Of a DNA stretch of 64,000 nucleotides, positions 1 to 12,900 are shown one piece after another (position 1 is the first letter of the stretch; every line of letters starts with the position of its first letter). The translations under genes and the position numbers were made by a program. Below the pieces are notes generated by a model. It saw only the letters and a program-made list of their open reading frames with translations. It made no database searches and had not been told where the DNA came from. Origin of the DNA: Skeletonema tropicum (lineage: Eukaryota; Bacillariophyta; Thalassiosirophyceae; Thalassiosirales; Thalassiosiraceae); the NCBI GenBank assembly GCA_037178625.1, contig CM074133.1, forward strand, positions 496,001 to 560,000, read 5' to 3'.

Positions 1-40
1 ATGACGTACTTTAAGATTTCCGTTAATTTTTTTTTTTTTC

Positions 41-409
41 ATTGAAAAGGGAGCAGAAGTCAATGCCAAGGATAATGATGAAGATACGCCGCTCCGTTAT
101 GCTTGCGATTATGGACAAGTTGTTGCGGCCAAGCTTCTCATTGAAAAGGGAGCAGATATCAATGCCAAGAATAATGACGGGGCTACGCCGCTCCATTATG
201 CTTGCAATAGGGGAGATGTTGATGTGGCCAAGCTTCTCATTGAAAAGGGAGCAGATGTCAATGCCAAGGATAATGATGGAGATACGCTGCTCCGTTGGGC
301 CATGAAGGGAGGCAAAGAAGAAATGGTCATTTTGATGGTTAAAGAGGAGATGAAAGTGGAGGAGATGAAAGTGTTAGAGACCACCTTCACCTTGGAAGAG
401 CTTGATTGA
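41..409 (+). CDS. Ankyrin-repeat protein, 3' fragment
   Basis: The frame beginning at base 41 reads through about three and a half ankyrin repeats. Each has the form LLIEKGADVNAKDNDG followed by TPLHYA-like helices, and the frame then ends in a charged, lysine/glutamate-rich tail with a TGA stop at 407-409. Ankyrin repeats are protein-protein interaction modules, so the partner cannot be predicted. In-frame TGA at bases 2-4 and a poly-T run at 27-39 precede the first repeat. The upstream part is therefore either in an earlier exon outside the window (poly-T would suit a splice acceptor) or missing. The repeats are nearly identical at DNA level, with an ATTGAAAAGGGAGCAGA core recurring at about 41, 140 and 239. 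That suggests recent unit duplication. I am sure of the family but not of the gene being intact. Confidence 0.75.
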   Translation: MEKGAEVNAKDNDEDTPLRYACDYGQVVAAKLLIEKGADINAKNNDGATPLHYACNRGDVDVAKLLIEKGADVNAKDNDGDTLLRWAMKGGKEEMVILMVKEEMKVEEMKVLETTFTLEELD

Positions 410-1745
410 AAGCACGGAGGGGACTGTACTGATAGGGACGTGAAAGAAGGGGCAAAAGCAACGCGAAAGAAGAGCAAAAGAAATCATAGGGGTAAGGGTA
501 AGGGATGGGTTGGAAGTCTTGGAGGGTAATATCTTTAGAATTTTAAGAGTACTAGACCGGACCAGCTCGGCTTGCTAGAGTCCGCTAGCCCACCCGGTGA
601 TGAAAAGGAATGTGAAATAATTAGAACTCTTGAAGCAGCTACTTACAATATCTCCCAGTATCATTGCTTGCTTGTTTGAATGAGAAATGAGAACGCGCCG
701 AAGCGGCTCTAACTTGTTGTTGGAAGCCAATGCAAACCTGAAAATCTGAAAGGGTATGGTTTCATCCCTTTCCGCTCTGGACTATTTTGGCCTTACTTTG
801 CTTGCTTTTTGGAATGAGAGAACGGGCTCGTACGAAGCGGCTCTAACTTGTTTTCTAAAAAACGTGTAGCGAATGCAAACTAACCTGAAGGGCAAAAAAT
901 CTGAAAGGAAATGGTTTTACGTATGTTTTATCCCTTTCAGATTTTCACTACTTCAGTATTGTGGCATAAATTTGCACTTCTCAGATCCTGGGAATTCATC
1001 AATTTTCAACGCGGGGCCTCGAACGACTCACTCTTGGCCTCGTTCGATTCGATTTTTAAATCGAGGGAATTTACTCCATTTACGTGGCCAACAGTGTACA
1101 CGCACATACGCCAATCTAATGTCCACCATTCAGACAACCATATCTCCAAAAGTACGATAGCCACAACAGCGGACGAATATGTGGCTTAATCGAAAGAGGA
1201 TGTAGAATATGATTCCGGTGCTATTTATATATAGTTCATTCGAGTGAGAGAAGATGAATTCCCGCCCGGGATCTGAGAAGTGTAAATTCAAAAAAACTTT
1301 TAGTTGACACTTTTGTCAAAATGTGACACAGACCGACCAATCACGCCACTTTTAGTATTTTGTATTTTGTGAGGGTTTGTCTGTTGTGACATCAAAAAAG
1401 CTGTTTCCGCCCGAATAAAGTAGGAGTAGCTACAGTAGGAACAGTAGTAAGTGTGTTCTCAATTTTTTCTTGGACAAAAAAAGGGACTCGCTCAGTCTTA
1501 TTTGGCTTCTTAGAATATTTCTATCTTGTATTGCAGAAAGTTAGCTGCAATTTGGTTGTGTCGTGCACCCATCTCAAGGCCACGTCTGGACAAAGAGCAA
1601 GACCACCACATTCGCCTGCACGCTCCACCAACTGCTTCGTATATACACAATAGCTCATAAAACCAATTTGGCAACAGTCGTCAAAACAACCGTCGATATT
1701 TCACGACACCTACACAACACACTCACTTCCAAGCAATCAAACATT
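410..1745. other. Gene-free stretch and chitin synthase upstream region
   Basis: No convincing gene is seen. The stretch holds an imperfect tandem duplication (663-940, listed separately). The last part must contain the promoter and 5' untranslated leader of the chitin synthase, since that frame has no ATG before 1746. Small open frames between 873 and 1189 have no recognisable domain and overlap in different frames. Confidence 0.5.
663..940. repeat. Imperfect tandem duplication (~140-bp unit)
   Basis: Two diverged units lie head to tail at about 663-775 and 799-940. Both carry CGAAGCGGCTCTAACTTGTT, then GCAAAC..AACCTGAA, ATCTGAAAGG and ATCCCTTTC in the same order. No coding potential is shared between them. 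Confidence 0.6.
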
Positions 1746-4268
1746 ATGTCTGAGCCGAATCAAAAATGGCGCTCCTTCGCTCGTCTATGCACATTGTTTC
1801 TGCCCGATGAGTGGCTCGCCTTCATCGTCCGCCTTGGCATAAATACAGGCGGAGCCATCGTTGAACCTGAGCCGGTTTGGAGGGAAAGGGTGCAGGCATG
1901 GAGGGAAAAGTTTGCTCTTTTTTTCATCATGATTGCAGCAAACATGGGGTTCTTGGGATTTGGTGGATTGATTGGCCTCCTCAAATGTGCTAAGGATCAA
2001 GAGACCGATTTAGAGTGGTACGACGACTGGTATGGAATCATGGATAGCGTTGAGGATGCGGTTGATCATGAGAGCTCGACCTGCCGTGCACTGAACATGA
2101 CTATGCTTGGTATCATGTTAATCATTGTCGTAATTATGGCAGTCCAATGTCTTTGCTCATTGATCTACCTCCTCCGGTTTGGCAGGGCTATTTGCAAGGC
2201 CAAGCGCGGCAGCAGATGTCAAGAGGCGAAAGTTATTGTAACGATCCCATGTTACAATGAAGGCGAAGACGAGCTTACAAAGACGATCAACTCTGTGAGA
2301 GACGAATCTTACCCGAATGAGAAGAAGCTACTTTTGTTCATTGCAGACGGTAATAAAACGGGGGCGAGCAGCGAAGGACCTAATTATGCAACAACTCCAG
2401 TGATTCTTTCAAACATCTTGGGTTATGAAAAGAATGCCCTCGACACTATGTACAGTTGCGATAGCACCGGTTATATGACAGACGAGAACGGTGCGAAGAA
2501 CCCTAAAGGAAATCGGGCTAAGATTTATCATGGCACCACCGAAGAGGGCTTGAACTACATGGTGATTGAGAAGTGTGGGCTTCCTTCTGATGCGGATGAC
2601 GTAGGCAACCGAGGCAAGCGTGACTCTCAGATCCTACTATTGCAGCTGTTGAACAGAGTTATGCACAACCACACGCTCAATCAGCGAAAGGGCCGCAGTG
2701 ACTACAAGGAGTTGAATGAACTTGAAACAGCTCTCGATGGTGCTCTCAGAGAGATGGGTTTCCCTTTGACCAGTGAAAGCATTAGTGAACAAGTCAAATA
2801 TCTCATGGCAGTTGATGCAGATACTAGGCTTAGCAAAGATAGCATCACACAAATGGTCTACAGCATGGAGACAAATCCCAAGACTCTCGCTTTGTGTGGG
2901 GAGACGAAGGTTGACAACAAGGACGATAGCTGGGTGACAAAGATGCAGGTGTTTGAATACTATACTAACCATGGGCTGAAGAAAGCATTCGAGTCTGTAT
3001 TTGGAACTGTCACTTGTCTACCTGGATGCTTCACGTAAGTAATTATGGAGATGAACTTGCAACTATGCATCTATATCCATTTTTTCTCACAGTGGAGTTG
3101 ACTTATTTTCTGTTCTTGTTCTTGTCCTTGTCATATCTATTACAGGATGTACCGTCTCTTTGATGCGCGTGATATAAGCCAACACCCTGTGACACTTTTC
3201 GCTTGTGAGGCTGTTTACAGCGCATATTCCAGAAATGATGCGGAAATCGAGACATTGCATGAAAAGAATCTTTACAAACTGGGTGAGGATCGAATGCTCA
3301 CAACTTTGCTTCTGCAGAAGTGGAATCGCATGAATCTAAAGTATGTTCCTGAAGCTCACTGCTACACGATCGTCCCAGACACGTTTATGGTACTTTTGAG
3401 TCAACGCAGGAGATGGATAAACTCCACATTTCACAACATGCTATACCTTTTGAGTGTCACCCTCGGCGGAATCTGTTGTTTCAGCATGAAGTTCATCCTT
3501 ATCCTCGATATGATTGGCACATTGATTCTTCCTTCTTCATTGTTCTACGTGGCATTGATTGTGTGGAACGCGCTTTGGAATCATAATTCGGTGTCGACAT
3601 ACACTCTGCTTGTCTTGGGCTTCTCGATATTTGTACAGATTATCGGTCCCCTTCTTCGTTTCAAGATCAAGCATTTGTGGTATGCGTTCATTTTTTGTGA
3701 GTACTTGTTGTTCTCTTGTTTGATATGAAGTAGGTTGACTTTCACATTCACATACTTACTTCAATTCTTGTTTTTCTCATTATCATTATCTACCTAAACA
3801 TTTTAGATCTTGTTGGGTTTCCCGTGTTCTACCTTGTGTTGCCATTGTATTCAGTTCTGGAAGATGGATGATTTCTCTTGGGGTACTACAAGAGTTACGG
3901 CTGACGACTCCAACAGCAGTAGAGCCATCACTCCTGATGCAATGGATGAAGAACAAGGAGGTGGTGGAGCTGTCGACTCAAATAAAACCAGCACTACAGA
4001 TACATTGGAAGAAGGAGGAGGTAGCTTTGAAGCTGAGGAGCCCAATAAAACAAGCACTGATAAAGTCGTCATGGCTACCGATATCGATTTAGATGAAGAA
4101 TTAGGATGCCACGAAACTGACAAAGCCGTCAAAGCCAGCCTCGCGGAGGGATTGGGAGAAAGAGCAAGTGAAGTTTCCGCATCTAATGATTTCAATAGAG
4201 TCGGCAGCACCGCTTTGGGCGAAGAAGAAAGAATGAACAGCTTCCTCTATAACAACTTGGACTCCTGA
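1746..4268 (+). CDS. Chitin synthase (GT2 family), apparent frameshift in last exon
   Basis: A membrane glycosyltransferase that polymerises UDP-GlcNAc into chitin, which thalassiosiroid diatoms extrude as fibres. I join exons 1746-3034, 3146-3696 and 3807-4268; both introns are GT-AG. The ATG at 1746 is the first in frame. N-terminal membrane segments (residues ~55-85 and ~115-145) precede the catalytic core IPCYNEGEDEL, FIADG, MAVDADT (~353), LPGCFTMYR, LGEDRM (~475) and QRRRW (~515). C-terminal membrane helices and the conserved DDFSWGTTR follow. An acidic Gly/Glu-rich tail ends at TGA 4266-4268. The exons sum to 3n+1. After splicing, the last membrane helix (LVGFPVFYLVLPLYS) is in one frame and FWKMDDFSWGTTR in the next, so one extra base lies near 3851-3858. 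It may be a real lesion or a sequence error. The family call is secure; functionality is not. Confidence 0.93.
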
Positions 4269-6240
4269 ACGAACCAGCTCATTGTGGAACAGAGAGGAGT
4301 ACTTGCGGTCGAAAAGAATACAGCAACAAAAGAAAATATCAAAGAAACAGCCAAACGAGGCATGATGAAGCGATTAGGAAAACGTAAATCTTGAAAGGCA
4401 AGGTTGCTATAGCTTTTCGTAGCAGTGGCAAGTCGTAGATTATGAATACAAGAGATTATACTTTATAGTTATAGATAGCTAGCGGGCTCTTAGGATTTGT
4501 AGGGGATAAATAATAGTATATGTTTAGGCCATAAATACTTCACTTTTTCTCTCTGCTTGCATCGGATTGGCTCAAAAGAGTATTAGCTGTCAATTCATAC
4601 TGTGTCGAACTCGATCCTCTTGTTGCTGTTACAAGCAGACGTTGGCTTACATTCTGTGCTTTCATGACATCATTCGACACACATGCAAACAACTCCAAAC
4701 GATTCTGATCATAAGTCACCGCCCGCCCGCCGCAACATCCATCAGTCCACTTGCTCTAAACGCCAAGGAATGAAAAGAGGATACTTGATCATTCCAATAG
4801 TCTTTAAATTCGACCAAATAAAGGGAGCGACAGTCCCCCCTTGCCCCAAGACAATTAAAGTTTGGATAACAGAGAAAGCTGTGGTGTTCATAATTTGGTC
4901 TTAAATACTCGATTAAGACATTTGTGAAACGCCAGAAAGTGAGGAGCGGCTCTTTTATGCGCCCGAAAAACAGCAAAACGCTGAGAAAATCTTAGTTGTT
5001 TTTCTCTGCCATCATCTTTGTATATACCAACACAAGATGTCTAACGAATCGTTTGCTTCTTTTGTCTTCTCTCAAAACAGTGATAGGTAATTCGGTAATT
5101 CATATCGACTTCTCATTGTGGTACACCATGGAAATGGAAGGACTTCTGGTCTGGAATACTTGCTTCTCGGAATCCTCTGGCAAATCTTTCAAAAGAGAAG
5201 ACCACATCGACCGCTGCTGTGCCCACTAACAAGCTGCACTTCATCTACGTCATCCATACACGCCCCCAGCCCCATCTCCATTTCCATGACCCCATGAAGA
5301 GGGGCGCCTGAGCCTGAACCTGAGCACCGAGGTAAATTGATCTTGGAGTTGCTATACTTCAATTGTGACTCAAGAGAAGTTCAACGCGGACATGCTATGA
5401 GACAAACTCTTCACACGTCATACCACAAGCTACACGGCCACTGCCACTGTCCATTCATCATATCTACCGCTACTCGGAACAAGTAGAACCTTTTGTTATT
5501 GACGTAAAGACTCCGTGTAGTCTGAGCAATCGAGGGCCTATCCTGCCACCTAGTAACGCCCTAATAATCCCATCGCGTATTATTGCTACGACACATCAGC
5601 TAGCTGTTTCTCCATTGTGTCTCATAGCTAGTCTATGAACTGCTGCTAGTTCCAATGATTTCGAAGACAATGCGATCTCATTTATCTTAGCCCTATTGAA
5701 ATTCACTCATGCAAGTGTGGTAAATCTCAGCGCCAAAATCAATGTATTTGCTTCTACTTCTATTTAGGCACTCGCCTGATCCTTCTTTCCAATTAATTGT
5801 TCCTTTACTTGAACTTGTGCCGAAGTACCTCAAAAATCTCTGTCACACTAGTTACTCATATCTCATGTCAATCTGATTTGTATTTATTTATTTATTGTAT
5901 GAACTTCCATCGTCCTCGATCTCTCAATAGCAACTAATACTTTATTTATTCCCTTGCTTAGCTCTCTCTCTCTCGCTCTAAGTAAATCTATTCACTCTGT
6001 TCATGATAAGTATATAATAAATATATATTCATATATTGTAAAAGGAATGAATGCGTGCCGGCCGGCCATTCAAAGTCTCTATTTCACGAAGGAATCCAAG
6101 TTTTTCTAATGCAAACCCTTCTCAAATTTGAAATTTTTGAGAAAAGGCGCCAAAACTGTCAAAAGCAGTGGACAGTGGACGTTATCATTATTTTTTTTTT
6201 ACCAGAGCATTGACCATGTATTGTAATGAGAGGAGCTAAG

Positions 6241-6313
6241 TCGTTCGTTCTGTCGTTCTGTCGTCTGTCGTTCTGTCGGTCGGTCGGTCGTTCTGTCGTT
6301 CTGTCGTTCTGTC
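6241..6313. repeat. Microsatellite, TCGTTCTG/TCGG-type
   Basis: A run built from TCGTTCTG and CGGT units, visible as repeated TTCTGTCG blocks. The minus-strand frame across it is Arg/Thr/Asp low-complexity and is not a gene. Confidence 0.8.
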
Positions 6314-6597
6314 CGGGCCCTTTGGCGTGTCCTTTGGCCTTCACGGGCATTTTCGATCGACTCTTTCTTTGATTGGCTTGACTAATTTTTGCTGATGGAG
6401 GTGTCCACAAGCTCGCCCGGGGCGTTTCGAAAAAGCCCGCTTCGCGGTTTTTTCTCACGGGGTAAGAGAGGTAAATAAAAGTGTAGGCAACTAGAGTTTT
6501 GTACGTCTTTCTCCTCTATTTTGGTGCTTTAACCCGCGCAGCGGGCTAGCACGAGCGCCAGCGAGGCTAGTGTATTGTATGCCCCCATGAAACCCAG

Positions 6598-6638
6598 CCG
6601 ATGCCAGGCCGATGCCAGGCCGATGCCAGGCCGATGCC
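6598..6638. repeat. 11-bp minisatellite (CCGATGCCAGG)
   Basis: Three full and one partial copies of CCGATGCCAGG in perfect tandem. Confidence 0.85.
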
Positions 6639-6929
6639 GTTGTCATGGAGCACACATAGAGCATACGAATATCCAAGCTTCGACTATTGTCAAGCTTAGG
6701 CTTATTCCGGAAATCTGAGGAGCTCTAATGAAGTAGATAGAGTGTGTAACATTATATGTACGTGGGCACAACCATCCATCCCACGCAGAGACGTTGACCG
6801 GTATTTGAATTTGCAAAATCTCATTCACAACTTTCACTTCAGAAAGCTCTATTTTTGGGTGATGGACAGGCAAGCGGGTGTCCGGACTCTATCCCCACTT
6901 TTCCGTCATCCCCCTGGTCCGAGCGAGCT

Positions 6930-7803
6930 TGCTTGCTGCCACATTGCATCGTGTGGGTTTTTCGCATGGTTGTCTAGAGATAGTTTTAAGTGTCACAACA
7001 CCCACAGTCTGTCTGTTGTGTTTGATGAAAGGAACCTCCTCAACCTCAAGTATCCCTTGAGTGCATGCAGAGAAGGACAGAGCGATGACGAGCAAGAACC
7101 GAGGTCCAGTCTATGACTTGATGATGTCCTCTGATGGAGTGGGGGGAGCAAATGGAGCTAAAATCGAGCCTGCACTACGCATCTACCCCGGATCCCACCA
7201 TATGTGCATAAGGAATGAGGATCTTGATCAAGGGCGAGGCAACGGGACTCTTCGCAAGTGCTTGAAACTCAAACTCAAAAAGGATGGGCGGGAGAGGAGG
7301 TGGAAAAATTGGGATGGAAAGAAGGTATGGACTGTGTCGGTTGACGACATCGGGTGAGTGGAGTTCGAGCATTACCCAACCACAAGCACCAAAGCACGGA
7401 CCTTCAAGCTCAAACCACAAGAATTCTCAGCCACAATCAAGTTCCCTCTGACTGAAACAATAACTACAACCATAGGCAACGCCAAGGTCAAACAGGTTCC
7501 TGTCAACTCTAACATAGCAACAACAGGCCACAAGCTGCAGGGGATGTTCAAAGACGTCCTCATCGTCAATGACTGGAATTATCGATCGTGAACTGGGTCT
7601 ACGTTGTCTTGTCGAGGGTGAGAACACTAGCTGGACTCTATCTGATGAAAACCTTAGACCTGGAACGCAGCTTCAACGTCCCTCAGAATCTCATTCGCTT
7701 CGAGCAACGATTGAAGGCCAACAAAGAACTACGTACCAATTCTCGACATGTTGGGTTACCAATCAAATGCGGAGATCGAAACGATGCAGTGAAGAGTTCA
7801 TAA
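6930..7803 (+). pseudogene. Decayed PIF1-like helicase C-terminal region
   Basis: Fragments in changing frames match the C-terminal half of diatom transposon-type PIF1/RecD helicases. In order: a CGFFAWLSRDSFK-like block (~6950), GSHHMCIRNEDL then GRGNGT (~7195-7245), WKNWDGKKVWTVSVDDIG (~7300-7350), NIATTGHKLQGM (motif V region, ~7511-7550) and NWVYVVLSRVRTLAGLYL (motif VI, ~7588-7645), ending in LIRFEQRLKANKEL. Stops at about 7355 and 7589 and several frame changes break it. The Walker A end is missing. It differs in sequence from the helicase in E1 and E2, so the window holds relics of two helicase lineages. Probably a remnant of a Helitron-like element, though I see no Rep domain or element ends. 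Confidence 0.72.
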
Positions 7804-7986
7804 GTCATCTAAAAGTAATAAGAAAGTTCATAGAAATAGAAATAGCAGCTTAGCAGATTTTGACAGAAAACAAGAACTTATTCTTACAGTAGTGCGAGCT
7901 CTGAGAGTGAGAGAGAAGAGAGCGGAAGCACGAAAGCCGGGAGAAGCTTGCCCTGCCGCCGCACGCCAATATGTAACTGAGCAACC

Positions 7987-9607
7987 ATGAACGTTAACAC
8001 GCCCGCACCAACTCACCTCCGAAGTTCTCCAGTCAAACTAGAATCCGGCAGTAGCCATCTCTGTCCGAGAAAGACATTGAAATGTTTATTATACATGATC
8101 CTCTCCATCGGATTCTTGCTCTTGATTGATAGTCAGCGTGTCCTCAACACATCTGATATCACTATTAGTTCGTTCGAGAAATCATCGACTGATGTGAGGG
8201 AGAATAGTCATCTCCGCAGGGCAAAACAGATCGTCGGCGTTGAGGGTAGTAACGAGGGCGATGGAGATGAGCCGCAGCTGCCTGCTGAATTAGAAACGAC
8301 CGTTGGTACGTCAGATGTTCACATCATCATCATCATATTTATCATGATTTGTGTGCTTTGCGACCAACTTCTATCATCACATATTCAAAATCTATACATC
8401 AGCTAACAACCTCTATCCACTCTGATCCGTCCACAGATATGAACATGGAAATAGAACAAATATCTCGGGCATTCCCTATCTGGATCGATAAAAGACGTCT
8501 CATCGACAGCAACAGTCATCCCTACGGTTGGTGCGTCTCTGAAGATCTCGCCACAAAAAATGAAAAGAGTCCAAAAGGACTACTTTTCGTCAAATTAAAG
8601 AAAACTGGCTCTTCTACAGGTGCAGGTGTGACGTTGAGAATACGGGATAATTTGTCGAAACGGCTCACTCATTTCAATCGGACAGATCCTGGCAATAATT
8701 GCTTTGCTCGCTATCGCCATGATCCTGCGAGGGAACTGCACTTCCAGAAGCGAGACCCTTCACAATCTTTTCTGTGGAGTATTGTCAGAGAGCCGGCTCA
8801 GAGAACTCTCAGGTAAGAATGTATGTGTGTATGTTTGTATCGTCATCACACTGAAATCAGAGATCATTCTGATAATAATTCTATTCTGTTGCAAGTAGCA
8901 ATTACTTCTACTTCTCTGTTAGTAGACGAAATCATACAGCAACCGAAGATAAAATTCTGGCAGTGCTGAACAGTTCAATTGGACAGAATTATCAATCAAA
9001 GTATCTTGATTTGCCGGGTCAAAATGAACAAATATCAACATCTTCTACAGATCGTATTATTAATGGGTACGACTTTTTGGCAGTGAATGAACGTATGGAG
9101 GAAAGTCTCGTTGTTCTAGCAATGTTGGCTCAGGTTCCTTTGACAGATGTGGTAGTTGTCTCTTCCAAAATAGCAGGAGATTATGATGGTGGTGGTGGAA
9201 GCGGTAACAGCTGTGTGAAGTTGAAGAAGAAATGGACAACTCCCAAGATTGACGAGTATATCAACGGTGACTACCGAAGTGCCAACAAAGACGATTATCT
9301 GTTATACAATGCAGCACAGCAAAGCCTTGACAAGACCATTGATGCTTTGGGGAGGCAACGTGTAGAGGAGAATATTGAGCTGCTGAGAAGTCTTCAGCAG
9401 CAAAATGAAGATTTATGTGCCAGCAAGGTCACAACGCCTTGTCCTGAGCCGGAAGACGAAGAAAAGAGGCGAAAACACAGACGACAGACTGAAGAGAGTT
9501 GTTACTTTTCTGATGTTGGATGCGGTCATGCTTGTACGGATTTGGTACTTGCAGATCATGCCGAGAAAGAATGGGCGAGAATAACTTCTTCCTATAGCCA
9601 AGCTTAA
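7987..9607 (+). CDS. Sulfotransferase-like type II membrane protein
   Basis: Three exons, 7987-8305, 8437-8812 and 8899-9607, join through GT-AG introns into 468 codons (467 aa) with no frame break. Residues ~32-50 (CLLYMILSIGFLLLID) form a signal anchor after a short basic cytosolic tail, as in Golgi enzymes. KGLLFVKLKKTGSSTGAG is a candidate 5'-phosphosulfate loop (K-TGSS), and FLWSIVREPAQRTLSNYF a candidate 3'-phosphate loop, matching galactose/heparan-type PAPS-dependent sulfotransferases. The substrate is unknown; transfer of sulfate to extracellular polysaccharide is the likely role. The C-terminal half has a Gly-rich insert, a coiled-coil-like charged stretch and a Cys-rich SCYFSDVGCGHAC end. 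The ATG at 7987 is the first that gives the signal anchor. A decayed relative lies at 42640-44001 on the other strand. Alternative: a related diatom-specific transferase. Confidence 0.8.
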
Positions 9608-9731
9608 GAGTGCCGCTTAACCATTGTGGATGTGATACTAATAATTTTTTACAGAGAAATGTAGACACTCCAATGATTTATTTAATCTTTCCCTTTACAG
9701 TCTACTGCTCTATTCTACGCTTGGAATCAAG

Positions 9732-9751
9732 TATGGATCAATGGAATATGA
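9732..9751. repeat. Target-site duplication of the LINE (3' side)
   Basis: TATGGATCAATGGAATATGA, identical to 16639-16658. The flanking bases differ on both sides, so the match is exactly 20 bp, typical of target-primed reverse transcription. Confidence 0.92.
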
Positions 9752-9859
9752 GCTTAAAGCTTTGTTAGAAAATTACTCTCTATAATCTAGACAAGTACAC
9801 ATCACTTTTGTGTTTCTTAGGCTCCTGGAAACCGCAATGGTAGATATACCATCATCCAA

Positions 9860-9878
9860 GAAGCCTCAGTGAGGCTTC
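9860..9878 (-). other. Stem-loop in LINE 3' UTR
   Basis: GAAGCCTCAGTGAGGCTTC is a perfect inverted repeat around one base, 43 bp downstream of the ORF2 stop in element orientation. It could be the 3' structure recognised by the element's own reverse transcriptase; that role is inferred. Confidence 0.5.
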
Positions 9879-9920
9879 CTGGGGAATTTGGTCATTTTTG
9901 ACACAACTTACTCAATCATA

Positions 9921-12900
9921 TTATGATCTTCGCCGTCTACGTCGAAAACGAATACTACCTTCTGAGTCCCTGCGAGGTGGGAAGTATGACGTGATATAGT
10001 GGCGAGATCGAAGCACTGGAGCTGGAGAAGATTCCTCACGACTGCTATCGGACTCTACTCGAGAGGAGGAGCCATCTCCATCGTCATTATCATCACCGTT
10101 GTCATCCGATCCAACATCAACATCTGTTTCGTCTGCATTTGTGGAAGAGGCGTCTGAAGCAGAAGTATTCGGCCGTCGTCTGATTCGCAAGTTGGGGAGT
10201 CGAGCACGACGACTTCGTCTAGCACGATGTACCCTATGAGCGACAATAGCTGATTCCATACCAGCGATCCATCTTTCCTGATCGATAGTTGGTCCGTCAG
10301 CCAATTGAGCAAAGTCAATGTGCAATAGACTCCTATCCTCAGGCAGGAGCTCATCTTCCTCGGTGTTGAGTAGTTGGGTGACTTTCTGAAGAATTTGTCT
10401 ATGTTGAGGAAGGGATCTACCATCTGCTTTATAATGCACTGTACAATTACGATAAAGCCATTGTTGATGTGTCAGAAGGAGAAGCTGTCGCATGAGTCCA
10501 CTGGCCCAAGTCGAAGGTTGAACGAAAGTATGAATTGTGGATAGATACTGTGCTTGTAAGTGAACCAGACTCCTACTGATGCGACCTTCCACGAAATTAT
10601 CCCATCCAAGGGTGTCGTGTATTTCTGCAAATTCAATATGCGCAGGGTGTCCATCGATAACATCGTACATGTCCAATTCACCGTGTCCAAGGAGATACTC
10701 TTCAATAAAATGTTGTAAGTAAGGATCCGTATCGTTATCTTCCATCCATTCACTTAGGTCCTCCACTGCTGCTCGAAGGCTCGCTAACCGGCCTGGATCA
10801 CTACATCTTGTAATGTGTGAGGTACTCTCATTGAGACGGCCACAGCTGGGGCAGATATTCTGAACAGAGCTGTCCATCTTCGAGAGTTGTCTATTGGTAC
10901 CACAAAAGTGTGATACATGTTTCGCTATCCAGCCAGTAAACATGGGAGGGAAATTCTTCACTGCTTTGTCCATACCTTCCCAGAAAATCAGATCAAAATG
11001 TTGGGATGACACTATATCTCGGGATTCAAAGAGATGTTTAGCCGAGGTGTATCCGTGCCAGTCGTAAATTGCTGCTATCGGAGAGCCACTAATTTTGCCA
11101 AACCCATTATATGCCCGAACATGCTCAAATGGAAAGGGGGATGTAATGAAAGTGTTGGTTTCCAAGGCGTAAAGCAAGGCTTGCTTTGCAAGTCTATCCA
11201 TCTCGATATTCCAGACCTCTTGACGTGTGTAGGTCGAAACATGCCGATACTCATCCACGTGAGATTCCACTTTTTCAAAGGAGATGGTGAATGGAATTCC
11301 TCGGAGATATTTCTTGAAGAGCGAGAGGACATCTGCTTGAGTCTGATTTTCCGCAAGATCCGAATGCGGTTTGTTACCATGATGAATGACGCCGGAGTTA
11401 TCAAACCAAAGCTTCACTGGAGATACTATTTCGCTATTTGCTGGAAGCAACATAGAAGCAGCCCGAAGGAGCAATGCTAGTGCCATTCCCCCAAAGATTT
11501 CTCCCCGATAGTTTCCTGCGAATGGAGATTTCTCTGCCCACGTGCCAACCATTTTCCGGTTAGAAACATTGCATATTAACATAAAGGCCGCAGAGCAAAC
11601 GTCAGTGCTGATATCCTTCATGTATGAACCGTCTGCGGCACCTTCCACGGTGCCTTGCATGAGTCCCTCTATTAGCCATGAGCCATCACCGTCTATTTGC
11701 AGATCTTCCCAGAGACTGTTGTTTCCCCATGACTGCAATACGGCCAAGATGGAAGATGGAGTCGGAGGAGGTGGTGGAAGATAAGTAGAGCAAATAAGGC
11801 TAACCGTAGTCTCATCCACGATACGCACACTCGCTGCGTGAGTAAGATTGTTGGGCCGTAGGTGGGAGCTATAATGCCAAATGAACTGAGGACGTCTTGC
11901 TGTACCCCCGTCAGACGGAATAAAATGATCATACCCACGTATATTTCCATCTTCGTTCCAATTGTACCTCACAATAAGATTATCCTGCTCGTTCCAAAAC
12001 CAATCAATATTGGGGTCCAGGCAACGTAGAAAACCAAGGCTGGTAGGAAGGCGATATGTAGGTGAAGTTAATGTTCGAATTGCAGTTCTCCACAGATTGA
12101 CATCGGCTCCAGTGGGTTTCTCAAATGGATACGTTTTCTTCCTGGAGAAGCCTTCCGACCCATCAAGAAGTAGAACATTCACCTTTTGCCCATCACAAAG
12201 AAGTAATTCGGAGAGAAAAAAGATGCATTTTCTCTTCCGAACTCGATTGAGGCGGACGAGTTGCTGTTTCGAAAAGTGGTTGGATTCTATGAACCATCGC
12301 ATGATAGATTTGTCACCCAATCGACATGGTTGAAAGGTGATAGTTTTGTCCAAATCAAGACGAATTCCGAAATGTTCCAGCAATTCCCACAGGTCCTTCC
12401 ACCAAAATGATGATTCAACGAGATAGCCATAACGTTCAAAGGAGTACTGGAAGGGATTCCCATCGAGGCCCAGATCAATGCTAAACGTTTCATAAGAATG
12501 GAGCAAGAGTTGGCCTTCTAAACCTGAGTCACCCCAGTATCGTTGAATCCAAAAGATTTTCAAGCCAAGGCGCTCAACGTTAACATCAAAGATACCCAGA
12601 CCTTGGTATTTCACTGGGAGGTGCCGAAATTCAGTACGAATGTTCCGATTCACTCGTAGATATGGAAGTGCTTGGAAGAATACTTTTGACAGTGCTTTAT
12701 CGATAACCTTCGGAGATTCACATACAGTGACTAGATTCCAACAGAGGCGAGGTTTGAGATGGATGTTGAGACTGAGAAATCCGTCAGCTGGAGGGAGATG
12801 CGCCGAGGATAGTTGATCTGCCCAAGAAAGACCTTTCTTTTTCATTTCGTCCAATTGTGTCCTTTGATTTCCATCCGCTGCGACGAAGGTTCCTAGGGCT

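Larger units (their letters stand above)
4269..6929. other. Intergenic stretch without recognisable genes
   Basis: No open frame longer than 100 codons and no recognisable domain. It contains the chitin synthase 3' flank, AT-rich tracts around 5880-6050, and two short simple repeats at 6241-6313 and 6598-6638. Confidence 0.5.

Noticed and set aside
6159..6458. 99-codon minus-strand frame
   Set aside because: Mostly translated microsatellite (Arg/Thr/Asp runs).
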